64,000 nt of DNA from Leptolyngbya sp. FACHB-261 (GTDB taxonomy: Bacteria > Cyanobacteriota > Cyanobacteriia > FACHB-261), in NCBI RefSeq assembly GCF_014696065.1, contig NZ_JACJPL010000018.1, positions 186,001 to 250,000 of the forward strand, written 5' to 3'. The translations under genes were made by a program, and so were the position numbers. Each line of letters begins with the position of its first letter. The first letter of the stretch is position 1. Positions 24,598 to 33,356 of this stretch are shown here, one piece after another. The notes beneath the pieces were generated by a model. That model saw only the letters and a program-made list of their open reading frames with translations, was not told the origin of the DNA and did no database searches.

Positions 24598-26820
24598 TTA
24601 TCTTTGACGAATAGGAATCTCAATTGAGAATTCTGTACCCTGACTTGAATCCGAGCAACATTTCAACTCGCCGCCATGCTTTTTGACAACAATCTGATAG
24701 CTAATCGATAATCCCAAGCCTGTCCCTTTGCCCACAGGTTTAGTCGTAAAAAATGGATCAAATAAGTGCGCTTTCAGAGATTCAGCAATGCCTGGCCCAT
24801 TGTTCCAAATTCGAATCGCTACACGCTCGCTACTGAGCTGTCTAGTTTGAATTCGAATGGTTGGGGTTAGGTCGTGCTGCTGCCATTGCTCGTTACCCAA
24901 AGCTTCATCTAGAGCATCAATGGCATTGGTCAAGAGGTTCATAAGTACTTGATTCAACTGACCTGGATAGCACTCAATAGTCGGCAATTCGCTATACTCT
25001 TTGACCATTCGAATACCAGGGTGACCTGCCCTTTCTTTCAAGCGGTGTTGTAGCAGCAGCAATGTATTGTCAATGCCCTGATGAATATCCACCGGTTTGC
25101 TCTCCGCCTCGTCGAGCCGGGAGAAGTTGCGCAAAGACAGCACGATTTCCCGAATTCGGCTGGCTCCCACTTCCATTGAGGAGAGCAGCTTAGGCAAATC
25201 TTCGAGCAGGAACTCCAGATCCATTTCTTGAATCGCCTGTTGCAGCTCAGGTGAGGGATTGGGATAGTGCGTTTGATAAAGCTCGATCAGCTTTAGCAGA
25301 GTCTGCATATAGTCTCGGGCAGGGCTGAGATTACTGTAGATAAAGCTGACCGGATTATTAATCTCATGCGCAACCCCAGCTACCATTTGCCCCAAACTGG
25401 ACATCTTTTCACTCTGAATCAGGTGAGTTTGAGTTTGCTGCAACTGCTGGAGGGTTTCGTGGAGGTAGGCGTTTTTGTCCTGCAATTCTAAAGTACGTTG
25501 TTCTACTTTTAGCTCCAAGGTACGCGAGTATTCCTCTAGCTGATGGTGAGACAGTTGCAGTTGCTCGGTCATTTGATTAAATGCTCTTGCCAGAACACCC
25601 AGCTCGTCTTGGCGCTCAATTTGCACTGTTTGATTCCAGTGGCCTCTAGAAAGGGCTGTTGCCGCAGCGCTCAGTCGCAGGATCGGCTTCACTATCCAAC
25701 GCGAGGTTAGTAAGCCTGAGACTAAGGCAACGAGAAGAGCACCGAAACACAACAGAACGGTGTAGCGTGTATTTTCATCGATCCGCTCCATGAAATCGGC
25801 TTCGGGCACCACCACCACGATCAGCCAATCCAGCCCACGCCCGTCGGTAAACGGGGTCACTTGTAGGAGTTGTCGGGCCCCTTCTAGCTCAAAGGCAGAC
25901 TGCTGACTCTTACGAATTTTCGCAAAGCTACCAAAATGTTCCAGCAAATGCAGTGAAGTTGCTCGAATCAAACTGTCTTTGCTCTCAGCCGCCTGAATGC
26001 GTTCGGTTCCTTGCTCTGTAAGCACAAAAGGTTGTTGCAAAGTCGAACTGGCGACCAGCAAACCCGAACGTTCCATGATGAAGGTTTGGCCGGAGCGACC
26101 GATTTCTAAACTTCGCAAGAAGTCACCGATCCGAGCTAGGTTGAGATCGGCGGACATCACACCCAATAGTTTGCCCTGTTCGTCGTAGAGCGGCTGATTA
26201 GCTGAGAGCGCTACCGCTGGTTCGTTCCCCAGGTAGGTATAAACTTCTCCCCAGATGGGCATACCGGCCTTCACAGCAGCGGTGTACCAGGGCCGAACCC
26301 GAGCATCATAGTTGGGGGTAACTTCAATCAGCCGGGTCCGTTGCCCCTCTGCATTTGTGATGTAGGCAAAGATAGATGTCCCAGTTGAGCGGTCCCGAAC
26401 GTTGACCGCTAATTGCCCATCAGCGCGACGCTCAACCCCAATGAATTCGCCCTGCTGATTGCCAAAACCAATGAAACCGACCGTATCGAATGAGCGCATT
26501 TGACGCCAGAAGTAAGCCTCCATAAGCGGAAAGCTTTGCGCTTGAAGCAAGCCAGCTTGAACTGCATCAATGTTGCTTTGGTTGATTTGGTGGGGAGTGG
26601 CAATGTAAGCCTGAAGGCGTTGCTGAATTCGGGCGCTAGTCTCACTGCGCAGTTGGGTAGTGACTTCATTGACGGCCTGTTGCCCGTTACGCAGGGCCAG
26701 CCAACCAGTCAAACCGACAGCAGCACAAATCTGAATGACAAAAGGCACCACCAGTACCACCCGCAGAGGCACTTCTCTCGTCCCCTGTGCAGCTCTATGA
26801 AGTACAGGTTTTAGGAACAT
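24598..26820 (-). CDS. dCache-HAMP sensor histidine kinase
   Basis: 740 residues from ATG 26820. Order: TM1 (VPFVIQICAAVGLTGWLAL); a periplasmic double-Cache domain (residues about 50-350) with YDARVRPWY and GVMSADLNLARIGDFL; TM2 (VLLCFGALLVALVSGLL); HAMP; a coiled coil of about 70 residues; HisKA with MSSLGQMVAGVAHEINNPVS; and HATPase with N-box NAIDAL and G boxes NNGPGI and GKGTGLGLSIS. The H-box type (AHEINNP) marks the NtrB/HPK4-like group. dCache domains usually bind small ligands such as amino acids or organic acids. No response regulator is adjacent, so it is an orphan kinase. Confidence 0.93.
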   Translation of the reverse strand: MFLKPVLHRAAQGTREVPLRVVLVVPFVIQICAAVGLTGWLALRNGQQAVNEVTTQLRSETSARIQQRLQAYIATPHQINQSNIDAVQAGLLQAQSFPLMEAYFWRQMRSFDTVGFIGFGNQQGEFIGVERRADGQLAVNVRDRSTGTSIFAYITNAEGQRTRLIEVTPNYDARVRPWYTAAVKAGMPIWGEVYTYLGNEPAVALSANQPLYDEQGKLLGVMSADLNLARIGDFLRSLEIGRSGQTFIMERSGLLVASSTLQQPFVLTEQGTERIQAAESKDSLIRATSLHLLEHFGSFAKIRKSQQSAFELEGARQLLQVTPFTDGRGLDWLIVVVVPEADFMERIDENTRYTVLLCFGALLVALVSGLLTSRWIVKPILRLSAAATALSRGHWNQTVQIERQDELGVLARAFNQMTEQLQLSHHQLEEYSRTLELKVEQRTLELQDKNAYLHETLQQLQQTQTHLIQSEKMSSLGQMVAGVAHEINNPVSFIYSNLSPARDYMQTLLKLIELYQTHYPNPSPELQQAIQEMDLEFLLEDLPKLLSSMEVGASRIREIVLSLRNFSRLDEAESKPVDIHQGIDNTLLLLQHRLKERAGHPGIRMVKEYSELPTIECYPGQLNQVLMNLLTNAIDALDEALGNEQWQQHDLTPTIRIQTRQLSSERVAIRIWNNGPGIAESLKAHLFDPFFTTKPVGKGTGLGLSISYQIVVKKHGGELKCCSDSSQGTEFSIEIPIRQR

Positions 26821-27075
26821 CACGGCAACGGTTCTACAGCACAAGCAGGCGTAGGGAAGCGCTGACAGCAGACCGTTGCCCCTCGAAATTCAGGTTTGCT
26901 TGAGTGCTGGAATGGGCCGAGACTTACGTAGGGGATGGTTACTGTCCTCACCTCTACATACGTAACTCTCTAGGAAAACCCGCATGCTTAAGGTTTCAGC
27001 GCTCCAAAAACAGCACCAACCTCAGTACAGGCTAGTTATGCTCTATACAGAGGTGACCTTCGCGACAACTCAGCT

Positions 27076-27825
27076 TTAGCTAGATGGGCTTCTAGTTGGA
27101 GATGGGCTTCTGCTAGGAGATGGGATTTCAAGTGGAGACGGGCTTCTGCTAGGAGATGGACTTCTCGTGGGAGGCAGGAGCCTAGATGGAGATGGGCTTC
27201 TGCTAGGAGATGGGGTCTCAAGCGGAGATGGGCTTCTGGTGGGAGATGGACTTCTCGTGGAGGATGGGAGCCTAGCCGGAGATGGGCTTCTGGTGGGAGA
27301 TGGACTTCTCGTGGGAGGCAGGACTCTAGCCGGAAATGGGCTTCTGCTGGGAGGCAGGACCCTAGCCGGAGACGGGCTGCGACCCGGAACAATCAATTCC
27401 TCTTCTAAATCTGCAAGGCGCTGTTGATTCAAGCGCACCAGACAACCTGTGCGTCTGGCTGAGGCCATGGCCCGTTCAGAGAATCTGGTGCTGCTGAAGT
27501 CGCAGGCGACATTGCGAAAGCGTAACCAAGCCTGATGGGAGTTGACTAGTTTTTGACGGCGAGCGGCGGGCAGGGTTCGTTGCAACTCTCGGTAAAGCTG
27601 GTCCAGCCTGCGATTGCTTGCTTCGTAGTCCCGTACTGCGCAGCGGCGCACATCTGCAATCGTTTGCGGGCTAGCACAGCCCACGGATAATCTGGGCACA
27701 GCTGGAGTAGCTGGTGGGATAGCTGGTGGTGTAGCTCTCTGTCCCAACGCATTTGGCATCAACAGGGCGAGTGAGCCGACGCTCAGTAATGTCAAAACCC
27801 CCGCTTTTCCCCAGTTCCAGCGCAT
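27076..27825 (-). CDS. LprI-like (DUF1311) secreted protein with long Ser-Pro-Arg-rich tail
   Basis: 249 residues from ATG 27825, which has GAGGTG just upstream. A signal peptide (GVLTLLSVGSLALLMPNALG) is followed by a DUF1311/LprI-type domain, residues about 50-145, with Cys in VGCASPQ, VRRCAV, VACDFSS and TGCLVR as in lysozyme-inhibitor relatives. The last 100 residues are a low-complexity tail of SPSP, TRSP, SRSP and LPP blocks, encoded by a degenerate DNA repeat (27080-27380). Such a basic, proline-rich tail could bind an anionic cell wall or polysaccharide. The gene at 27943-28356 is a tandem paralogue without the tail. Confidence 0.85.
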   Translation of the reverse strand: MRWNWGKAGVLTLLSVGSLALLMPNALGQRATPPAIPPATPAVPRLSVGCASPQTIADVRRCAVRDYEASNRRLDQLYRELQRTLPAARRQKLVNSHQAWLRFRNVACDFSSTRFSERAMASARRTGCLVRLNQQRLADLEEELIVPGRSPSPARVLPPSRSPFPARVLPPTRSPSPTRSPSPARLPSSTRSPSPTRSPSPLETPSPSRSPSPSRLLPPTRSPSPSRSPSPLEIPSPSRSPSPTRSPSS

Positions 27826-27942
27826 ACTCACCTCAACCAAACGGCTTCAACCAAACAGCTGAAAAATTCGTCATTGAGTTTATGAGTCTACACAAACTTA
27901 CTCACCAACAGGCCCAAGGCTGCCAGATCACCTGGAGCTAGC

Positions 27943-28356
27943 TCATCTGGGATTGTTGAGCCCTTGCTGTAGCTCTCGAGTGCGTTGCTGGGTTACTTGG
28001 GTGAAGCAACTGGTTAGAGCAACAGGTTCAAATGTGCCGCCTTCGAATTCACTGCTGCTGAAGGCACAGGTTGCATCTCGATATTGAACCCAAGCTCGCT
28101 GTGCAACCGTCAATTTCTGACGCCGGGAAGCTGGAAGGCTAGCCATCAAGCGCTGATAAACCTGATTCAGGTTGCGATCTGCTGCCTGGTACTCCTGGCT
28201 CGTGCACGTTCGCATCTCCAGAGTGCTTTGAGGAGCAGCACAGTTCGGCTGCGCCGACTGTTGTCCCATTTGTTGTCCCGTTTGTTGTCCCATTGCGCCG
28301 GATGCCAGCGTTAGAGTTGAAATTGTACCCAGTAAAAGCGCAGCCCCAAGTCTCAT
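27943..28356 (-). CDS. LprI-like (DUF1311) secreted protein
   Basis: 137 residues from ATG 28356, with AAGGA upstream. Signal peptide LGAALLLGTISTLTLASGAMG, then a spacer of Gln-rich repeats (GQQTGQQMGQQ, from a 15-bp DNA repeat), then a DUF1311 domain. Its four Cys (NCAAPQ, RTCTSQ, ATCAFSS, TSCFTQ) match those of the neighbouring gene. The LNQVYQRLMASLPASRRQKLTVAQRAWVQYRDATC core is shared, so the pair arose by duplication. LprI-type proteins inhibit lysozyme in mycobacteria; a defence against muramidases or a general periplasmic role is possible here. Confidence 0.87.
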   Translation of the reverse strand: MRLGAALLLGTISTLTLASGAMGQQTGQQMGQQSAQPNCAAPQSTLEMRTCTSQEYQAADRNLNQVYQRLMASLPASRRQKLTVAQRAWVQYRDATCAFSSSEFEGGTFEPVALTSCFTQVTQQRTRELQQGLNNPR

Positions 28357-28534
28357 CTGCTTGTCCTTCAACACAGTTTGGTCCTTACATCTACATAACT
28401 GAGCTTAATACGAGAGCATTAAATCTACACTCACCCGATTAGTGGTTTTATGAACTAGGAATTACAGTCTTCGAGTTTTATTGCGAACATAACTACTACT
28501 TTCTTCACTGATTTTTCTTCACTAATACTTTTTC

Positions 28535-31500
28535 TCAATCTTCATCTAAACTGGCGTGCGCTCGACCTAAGGGTAGAACAACTGTGAAACAGGTCTGCCC
28601 CAACGCACTTTCAACCTGAATACAGCCTCCCAAATGGGTCGTTAATTTCTGCACTAATGCTAGACCCAACCCAGTTCCTCCCTGCTGCCATCGGTCATTA
28701 CTGGAAACTCGATAGAACTTTTCAAAAATGTGCGGCAGCTCTGACGCTGGGATCTCTGCTTCATTACAAATCTGGAAAATAGCGGTAGGAATTGGAGCTG
28801 ATGCGACTCGAACGGTGAAGGTTATTTGACCACTCGGGGATGTGTATTTGCAAGCGTTGTTCAAGAGTTCTGTCAAAATACGCTCTAATCCACGCTGGTC
28901 TGTCATTAAAGGTGGCAGGTCAGAAACAAGGTCAAGATGCAGACTTTGTTGACGCTGGTGAATCCGAGACTGGAAGGGCTCTAGGAGGCTAGGCAACCAA
29001 TCGGTTAGGTTTAGAAGAGACCAATCAGGCGAAGCAACGCCAGCTTCTAGGCGCTGCAAATCTAGCAGGTCGTTGATCAGATCAGTTTCCCGAGCACACT
29101 CATTCTTCAGAATTTGCAGATAGCGCTCACGCTTTTCCTCAACTTTGGAGGTTTTCAGCATGTGAATAGCCATCTTCATATTGGATAGAGGAGAACGCAA
29201 TTCGTGAGAAACAGTGCTCAGAAAGTCATCCTTGAGCTGGTGCAATTTTTCAAGTTCTTTGACTTGAGCTTGGGAGGATTGATAAAGATTTGCTTGACGA
29301 AGAGCAATTGCGCACTGATTCGCAACCTGCCGGACCAAGCGCATCTCCAAATCGTTAAAGGTTTCCTCTGACTGCTTATGCAACCACAAGTCACCTAGCA
29401 CGCCCTTGTCATCAACAATTGGACAAGCAAGCAGAGCTTCATGAACTTGATGCAGTTCTGGAATAGACCCACAGAATTGAAAACACTGCCCTTGCAAAAG
29501 CTGATGATAGATCTCAGGAAAGTCCGTCATAGCAATTACCCGCTTTTGACCCTGAGGTAATTGAATTTGCACAGACTCATAGTGGACCGTTGAAGTCCCG
29601 TAATCAGCGCTGTAGAGCGCAGCATCACAGTAGCAAACAGATAGCAAAAGGGCTAATTCCTGCACAACTGTTTGCAAAATTTGGCGCTCATCAAGGCTGT
29701 CTCGCACCTTGTCTGTAATCCGTTTGAGTAGTGCTTCGAAATCGAGGGACTGCTGCAATTGAGCAGTTCGCTCTTGCACCTGGTGTTCAAGTCCTGCATT
29801 GAGTTCTTGCACCTGCCGGTAGAGTTGCTGTAGTTCTGCTTCTGAGTGCTTCTGTTCGGTGATATCGCGCAGAATCACGACATACTCCTGGAAGTCTGAA
29901 TTGAAGCGGTTGGAGACCGCAACTTCGAAGATACGGAGCTGTGAGTCTTGGGTAAGAAACTGTTCACTCCGCCTTGGCCAGTGCTCTGGCCTATCCTGCA
30001 AACTGGTTAGCAGTTCATTCAAACGCTCTCCCAACAGGTGAGCGCGACTCAAGCCGAGTAGAGACTCAGTTGATGGGTTCAGCTGACGAATCACACCATC
30101 ACCGTCCAAGACAAGAATGGCGTCAAGGGCAATCTCAAAGAGGTGCTCAGCCTGTTTGCGTGCGGTAAGCATTGCAAGCACCTGTGGCAAGCTGGTCCAG
30201 CAAGCAATAGCAACCGCTAAAAAGGCTGTGAGCAAAAGCAGCACAATCAGCAGATTTGCAGAAGGTTGAGCAGAGATCGGCACTAACCAGGCTCGCATTA
30301 CCCAGCCCAAAGTAAGAGCGCTGCAAACCAATCCCAGCAAGATGATGATTTGAACGGCAATAGAATCGTTGGCCTTGCCAAATCGCTGCTTCTGATAACG
30401 CTGGACCCACCAGTTAGATTGAAAGGGCGCAAATTTCAGGCGTTGAATAGCCCAATCTATCGCTAAAATCGCCAGGGGCCATAGCAATCCAACCAGCAAG
30501 GTCCAGCGCCAGGTCGCTCCTGCTACCACCAGGACCACAGCCTCTAACAGGAGACACCCCAAAGACCAATGGGGCCAGCGTACTTCTGGCTGCTGGCGCG
30601 AGAGCCATAGGGCCAACTGGACGATCATGATTGTCACAAAGTAGCTGGTGCCAGTTGCCACCAACAAGCTAGGTACGTCTCCCCAAGCCAGACACAGGAA
30701 ACTGATCAAAAAGGTAAAAGCCAGGGCAGGTTCTAGAACCCCCGTCCGTGAGACGACTGCGAAGACGGGCGCAAGCTCACCATCCAGAGCAAACTGGTAC
30801 AAAAAGCGAGGGCAGACTGCAACTGCAGTGGCACAGGCTAGCAGGAGACCAGCAGTCACTAAGAGCGTCACGAAGGCTGAGGCAGATTGACCCCAGAATG
30901 GCTGGGCTACTGCAACCAAGATCAAGAATGGATTGTTGCCTAGTTCTGGCCTTGTTGCTAATTGCATCAACACCCAAGAGCCTCCCAGAAAAACAACTGG
31001 GATTAGGCAGGCAGTGAGCAAGAGAAACCTTAAGGCGGCAGTGGGCTTCCGGCTTTCTCCAACAAAGACAGCAGAGGTGTCGCTGCAATAGTAGGTGGGG
31101 AGCGCCAGGAAAACCCAGTTAGCCCAGGAGTTGAAGCTGAAGCTAGGCCAATGGCTTGGCAGCAAACCCGGACTATCAGGTGAGAGCGCTAACCAGCCAA
31201 CCCCTTGAACACAGAAGAGCAGCAGCGAGGCAATCGCCGGGAGCACCAAACATAAATGCAAGACCGACAGAGCTTTGGTGCCACTTAGAGCCACTACAAA
31301 GGCAATGGCTGTGAAGCCAATTTTCAAGGGCAACTCGGGACAGGGGAGCCCTAGCGGCTCAAGGTTCTCCTTGAGAAGGGCCGCAAAGACGATGGCACTC
31401 ACTGCTGGCGTTGCGGCCCAGGTTAAGAAGTAGCCAATCGCAACGTAGCGTCTTAGCCACGGGTAGGGTTTCAGCAGACGGGCTACATAAGCAGGATTAC

Positions 31501-31726
31501 CTCCGACTAGCTCCGGCCACTGCGAACCCAGGTGTTGCACCTGCAAGTTGTAGAGGACGCCTGAGATGGCTCCGAACAGCCAAACCCAAAGTGCTTGAGA
31601 TCCCAGCGCAGCCTGCATGATGGGCGCAAGGGCAATCCAAGCAACCAGATTGGTCAGACTAAAACCCCAGGTTTCAAGAGCAGTGAGGCTACGGGGGAGG
31701 CGCGTTGCGGAGTCCTGATTGAGCAT
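28535..31726 (-). CDS. APC-type permease fused to PAS-GAF histidine kinase
   Basis: 1063 residues in one frame, starting at ATG 31726 behind GAGG. Residues 1 to about 515 are an APC-superfamily (amino-acid permease) domain of about 12 helices. The TM6-like segment ends in FVGESRKPTAALR, as in transporters, but TM1 (NLVAWIALAPIMQAALG) lacks the usual glycine-rich unwound motif. Then come a PAS domain (about 530-640, DAILVLDGDGVIRQLNPS), a coiled coil, a GAF domain (about 680-810), HisKA with H841 in VSHELRSP, and HATPase (ELLNNACKYTSP, GGTGLGLALVQKL). The permease probably acts as the sensor. No regulator is adjacent. The kinase half resembles the partial gene at the left edge. Confidence 0.93.
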   Translation of the reverse strand: MLNQDSATRLPRSLTALETWGFSLTNLVAWIALAPIMQAALGSQALWVWLFGAISGVLYNLQVQHLGSQWPELVGGNPAYVARLLKPYPWLRRYVAIGYFLTWAATPAVSAIVFAALLKENLEPLGLPCPELPLKIGFTAIAFVVALSGTKALSVLHLCLVLPAIASLLLFCVQGVGWLALSPDSPGLLPSHWPSFSFNSWANWVFLALPTYYCSDTSAVFVGESRKPTAALRFLLLTACLIPVVFLGGSWVLMQLATRPELGNNPFLILVAVAQPFWGQSASAFVTLLVTAGLLLACATAVAVCPRFLYQFALDGELAPVFAVVSRTGVLEPALAFTFLISFLCLAWGDVPSLLVATGTSYFVTIMIVQLALWLSRQQPEVRWPHWSLGCLLLEAVVLVVAGATWRWTLLVGLLWPLAILAIDWAIQRLKFAPFQSNWWVQRYQKQRFGKANDSIAVQIIILLGLVCSALTLGWVMRAWLVPISAQPSANLLIVLLLLTAFLAVAIACWTSLPQVLAMLTARKQAEHLFEIALDAILVLDGDGVIRQLNPSTESLLGLSRAHLLGERLNELLTSLQDRPEHWPRRSEQFLTQDSQLRIFEVAVSNRFNSDFQEYVVILRDITEQKHSEAELQQLYRQVQELNAGLEHQVQERTAQLQQSLDFEALLKRITDKVRDSLDERQILQTVVQELALLLSVCYCDAALYSADYGTSTVHYESVQIQLPQGQKRVIAMTDFPEIYHQLLQGQCFQFCGSIPELHQVHEALLACPIVDDKGVLGDLWLHKQSEETFNDLEMRLVRQVANQCAIALRQANLYQSSQAQVKELEKLHQLKDDFLSTVSHELRSPLSNMKMAIHMLKTSKVEEKRERYLQILKNECARETDLINDLLDLQRLEAGVASPDWSLLNLTDWLPSLLEPFQSRIHQRQQSLHLDLVSDLPPLMTDQRGLERILTELLNNACKYTSPSGQITFTVRVASAPIPTAIFQICNEAEIPASELPHIFEKFYRVSSNDRWQQGGTGLGLALVQKLTTHLGGCIQVESALGQTCFTVVLPLGRAHASLDED

Positions 31727-32220
31727 TGCCTCGTTTGCCCTGCTTTACATTTAGGTCTATTCAGATCTTTTACCTGATGGTTCTGGAGGCAGAGCCGCAT
31801 ATGCTGGCTCTCCTCTTGAGACCCATAGAGAGAGACCAACAGAGAAAGCCCACAGAGCATCCGGCCTGTGCGGCTCGCCATGATTCTAGCCCTGGCATTT
31901 TCTCGTCTTCTTTAGCTCAGCAGTCAGCACAATAGGCTGTACTGACAACTTCCTCCGCCTCAGTTGCCGAAGATAATGGCTTAGGTTTGCCTTAGTCTCC
32001 CAGGTCAAGCCCTGGGAGCGAACGCCCTAGTTTCCCCTGAAATTTGCTAGGAGCCCTTATTGCTACTTCCTGACTCTTGCCTGAAATGAAGTCAGAGCTA
32101 AGCAAGTAGGAACCAGCAAGCCCACCTCCTTCCAAAATTGATCCCCTTCTTTCAGGGGTAGGAGAAGGGGCCGGGGGATGAGGGCCTCTAGCCTTCCACA
32201 CTGCATTAGCATTTCAGGCC
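31727..32220. other. Intergenic gap with noncoding G/C-rich element
   Basis: It holds the upstream region of the permease-kinase gene. At about 32142-32185 a hairpin CCCCTTCT...AGAAGGGG is followed by CCGGGGGATGAGGG. This C/G-rich noncoding motif resembles short repeats common between bacterial genes. No coding region is seen. Confidence 0.45.
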
Positions 32221-32399
32221 GTAACAGTCACCGTATAGCCTGCATAAGATGTTGCTTATGCGACATCTGTCACCACTTAAACAGAACTTATGGATCCGAG
32301 TTCTGTGACAGTCACCCTAAATCGTGCATCAAATGATCTAAATCGCGTGACAGTCACAGCATAAGTGGAGCTTATAACTTCGAGTTGTGTGACGGTTAC
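32221..32399. repeat. Array of five 11-bp palindromic motifs spaced exactly 42 bp
   Basis: The motif GTGACAGTCAC occurs at 32305-32315 and 32347-32357. Related copies are GTAACAGTCAC (32221), ACATCTGTCAC (32263, half-conserved) and GTGACGGTTAC (32389). All five starts are 42 bp apart. The intervening 31 bp differ, but units 1 and 2 each carry a 7-bp inverted repeat (GCATAAG/CTTATGC and CAGAACT/AGTTCTG) whose centres are also 42 bp apart. 42 bp is four helical turns, so a protein bound to all sites would sit on one DNA face. It lies 80 bp after the Uma2 stop and about 500 bp upstream of the permease-kinase gene. Confidence 0.85.
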
Positions 32400-32478
32400 C
32401 GCTTGTTAAGCCAGAGTCTTCGCAGGCGTAGAAGTTATGTCTGTAAATCTGTTTCGGAGATCCCAGTTTCAGGAATTG

Positions 32479-33210
32479 CTACAACTCTTCGGGATTCAAG
32501 CCAAGCTCTCTGAGCTTGGCTGCCATACGATCCTGGCGTTGCCGCTCTTGCTCTCGCAGTTGCCGCTCTTGCTCCACCAGCTCTGTTCCCCACAGGAGCA
32601 GCTCACCTGGCGCATTCCACCAGCGCAACCAATAGCCAGTTCGCTCGGCCTTAGTGCCCTCCCGAAGTCCTAAGAACAGGTCAATCCCTTCTAGCCAATA
32701 GCGGCCCTGGGTATCCGGTATTTGCAGTTGATACCGGCCTAACCCAAGCTGATAGACCTCTAACTGCCCGGTTCTCGGCTCGAAGATCACGTAGTTGGGC
32801 ACCTGCAAAATCTGCTCGTAGAAGAACCACTTGCCAGGTGGGTAGGTGGGCTTGCTGGAATATTCGCCGCCCTCAGTTTCTGACAGAAACTCCATCACAA
32901 CGGCAGGCTTATCCCCTTCTAGATTGGGCGTGTAGCTACGACGGGGAGAGGATGAACTTGTGAGCAGTACCGAAGGCACGTAAACCCAATCTGGCGCTTT
33001 GATAATCAACTTGCCGTCTACTGTGGCGCATAAGCCAAAGTTGGTAGCAACTAGCGTCGTCTCGCGCAGCAAACCAGCCAGTTCTAAACTTTCAGTCAAA
33101 GCTGAGGCTAGAACGGGTTGATCGAGATTGTCCACGGGCTCGTCATCTAAACGAAAATCATCCGGCAGTTTTTCCCAGGCAATCGTATGACCGCTCAGAG
33201 TGATGGACAT
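32479..33210 (-). CDS. Uma2 family protein with coiled-coil tail
   Basis: 243 residues. The Uma2 core is present but divergent: APDWVYVPSVLLTSSSSPRRSYTPNLEGDKPAVVMEFLSETEGGEYSSKPTYPPGKWFFYEQILQVPNYVIFEPRTGQLEVYQL, with the acidic VVMEFLSE and a Lys in PGKWFFYEQI as candidate catalytic residues. A charged helical tail (EQERQLREQERQRQDRM) ends in LRELGLNPEEL, a common C-terminus in cyanobacterial Uma2 proteins. Function unproven. Divergent from ureC, with 146 bp between starts. Confidence 0.88.
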   Translation of the reverse strand: MSITLSGHTIAWEKLPDDFRLDDEPVDNLDQPVLASALTESLELAGLLRETTLVATNFGLCATVDGKLIIKAPDWVYVPSVLLTSSSSPRRSYTPNLEGDKPAVVMEFLSETEGGEYSSKPTYPPGKWFFYEQILQVPNYVIFEPRTGQLEVYQLGLGRYQLQIPDTQGRYWLEGIDLFLGLREGTKAERTGYWLRWWNAPGELLLWGTELVEQERQLREQERQRQDRMAAKLRELGLNPEEL

Positions 33211-33356
33211 AGTGCCCTTCTGCCTTGCGCTTTAGAATTCCCTGCTGTCCAGCCTAGCTGATCTAGAACTTGCGCTTCAGGCCCCAACAACAACACTTTT
33301 GCCCGGTCTGGGTGTGGTATATCAATGGCGTCTCCCTTAACCGCGAGTTTGCCTTC

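Noticed and set aside
27167-27427. Gly-Asp-Leu repetitive plus-strand ORF
   Set aside because: Mirror of the Ser-Pro-Arg repeat DNA of the LprI-like gene; the minus strand has the signal peptide and domain.
31990-32200. Insertion-sequence remnant
   Set aside because: There are G/C-rich hairpins but no terminal inverted repeats with target duplication and no transposase fragment in any frame.
32221-32399. CRISPR array
   Set aside because: Repeats are only 11 bp and imperfect, spacers contain inverted repeats, and no cas genes are present. Regular spacing is real, but the element is not CRISPR.
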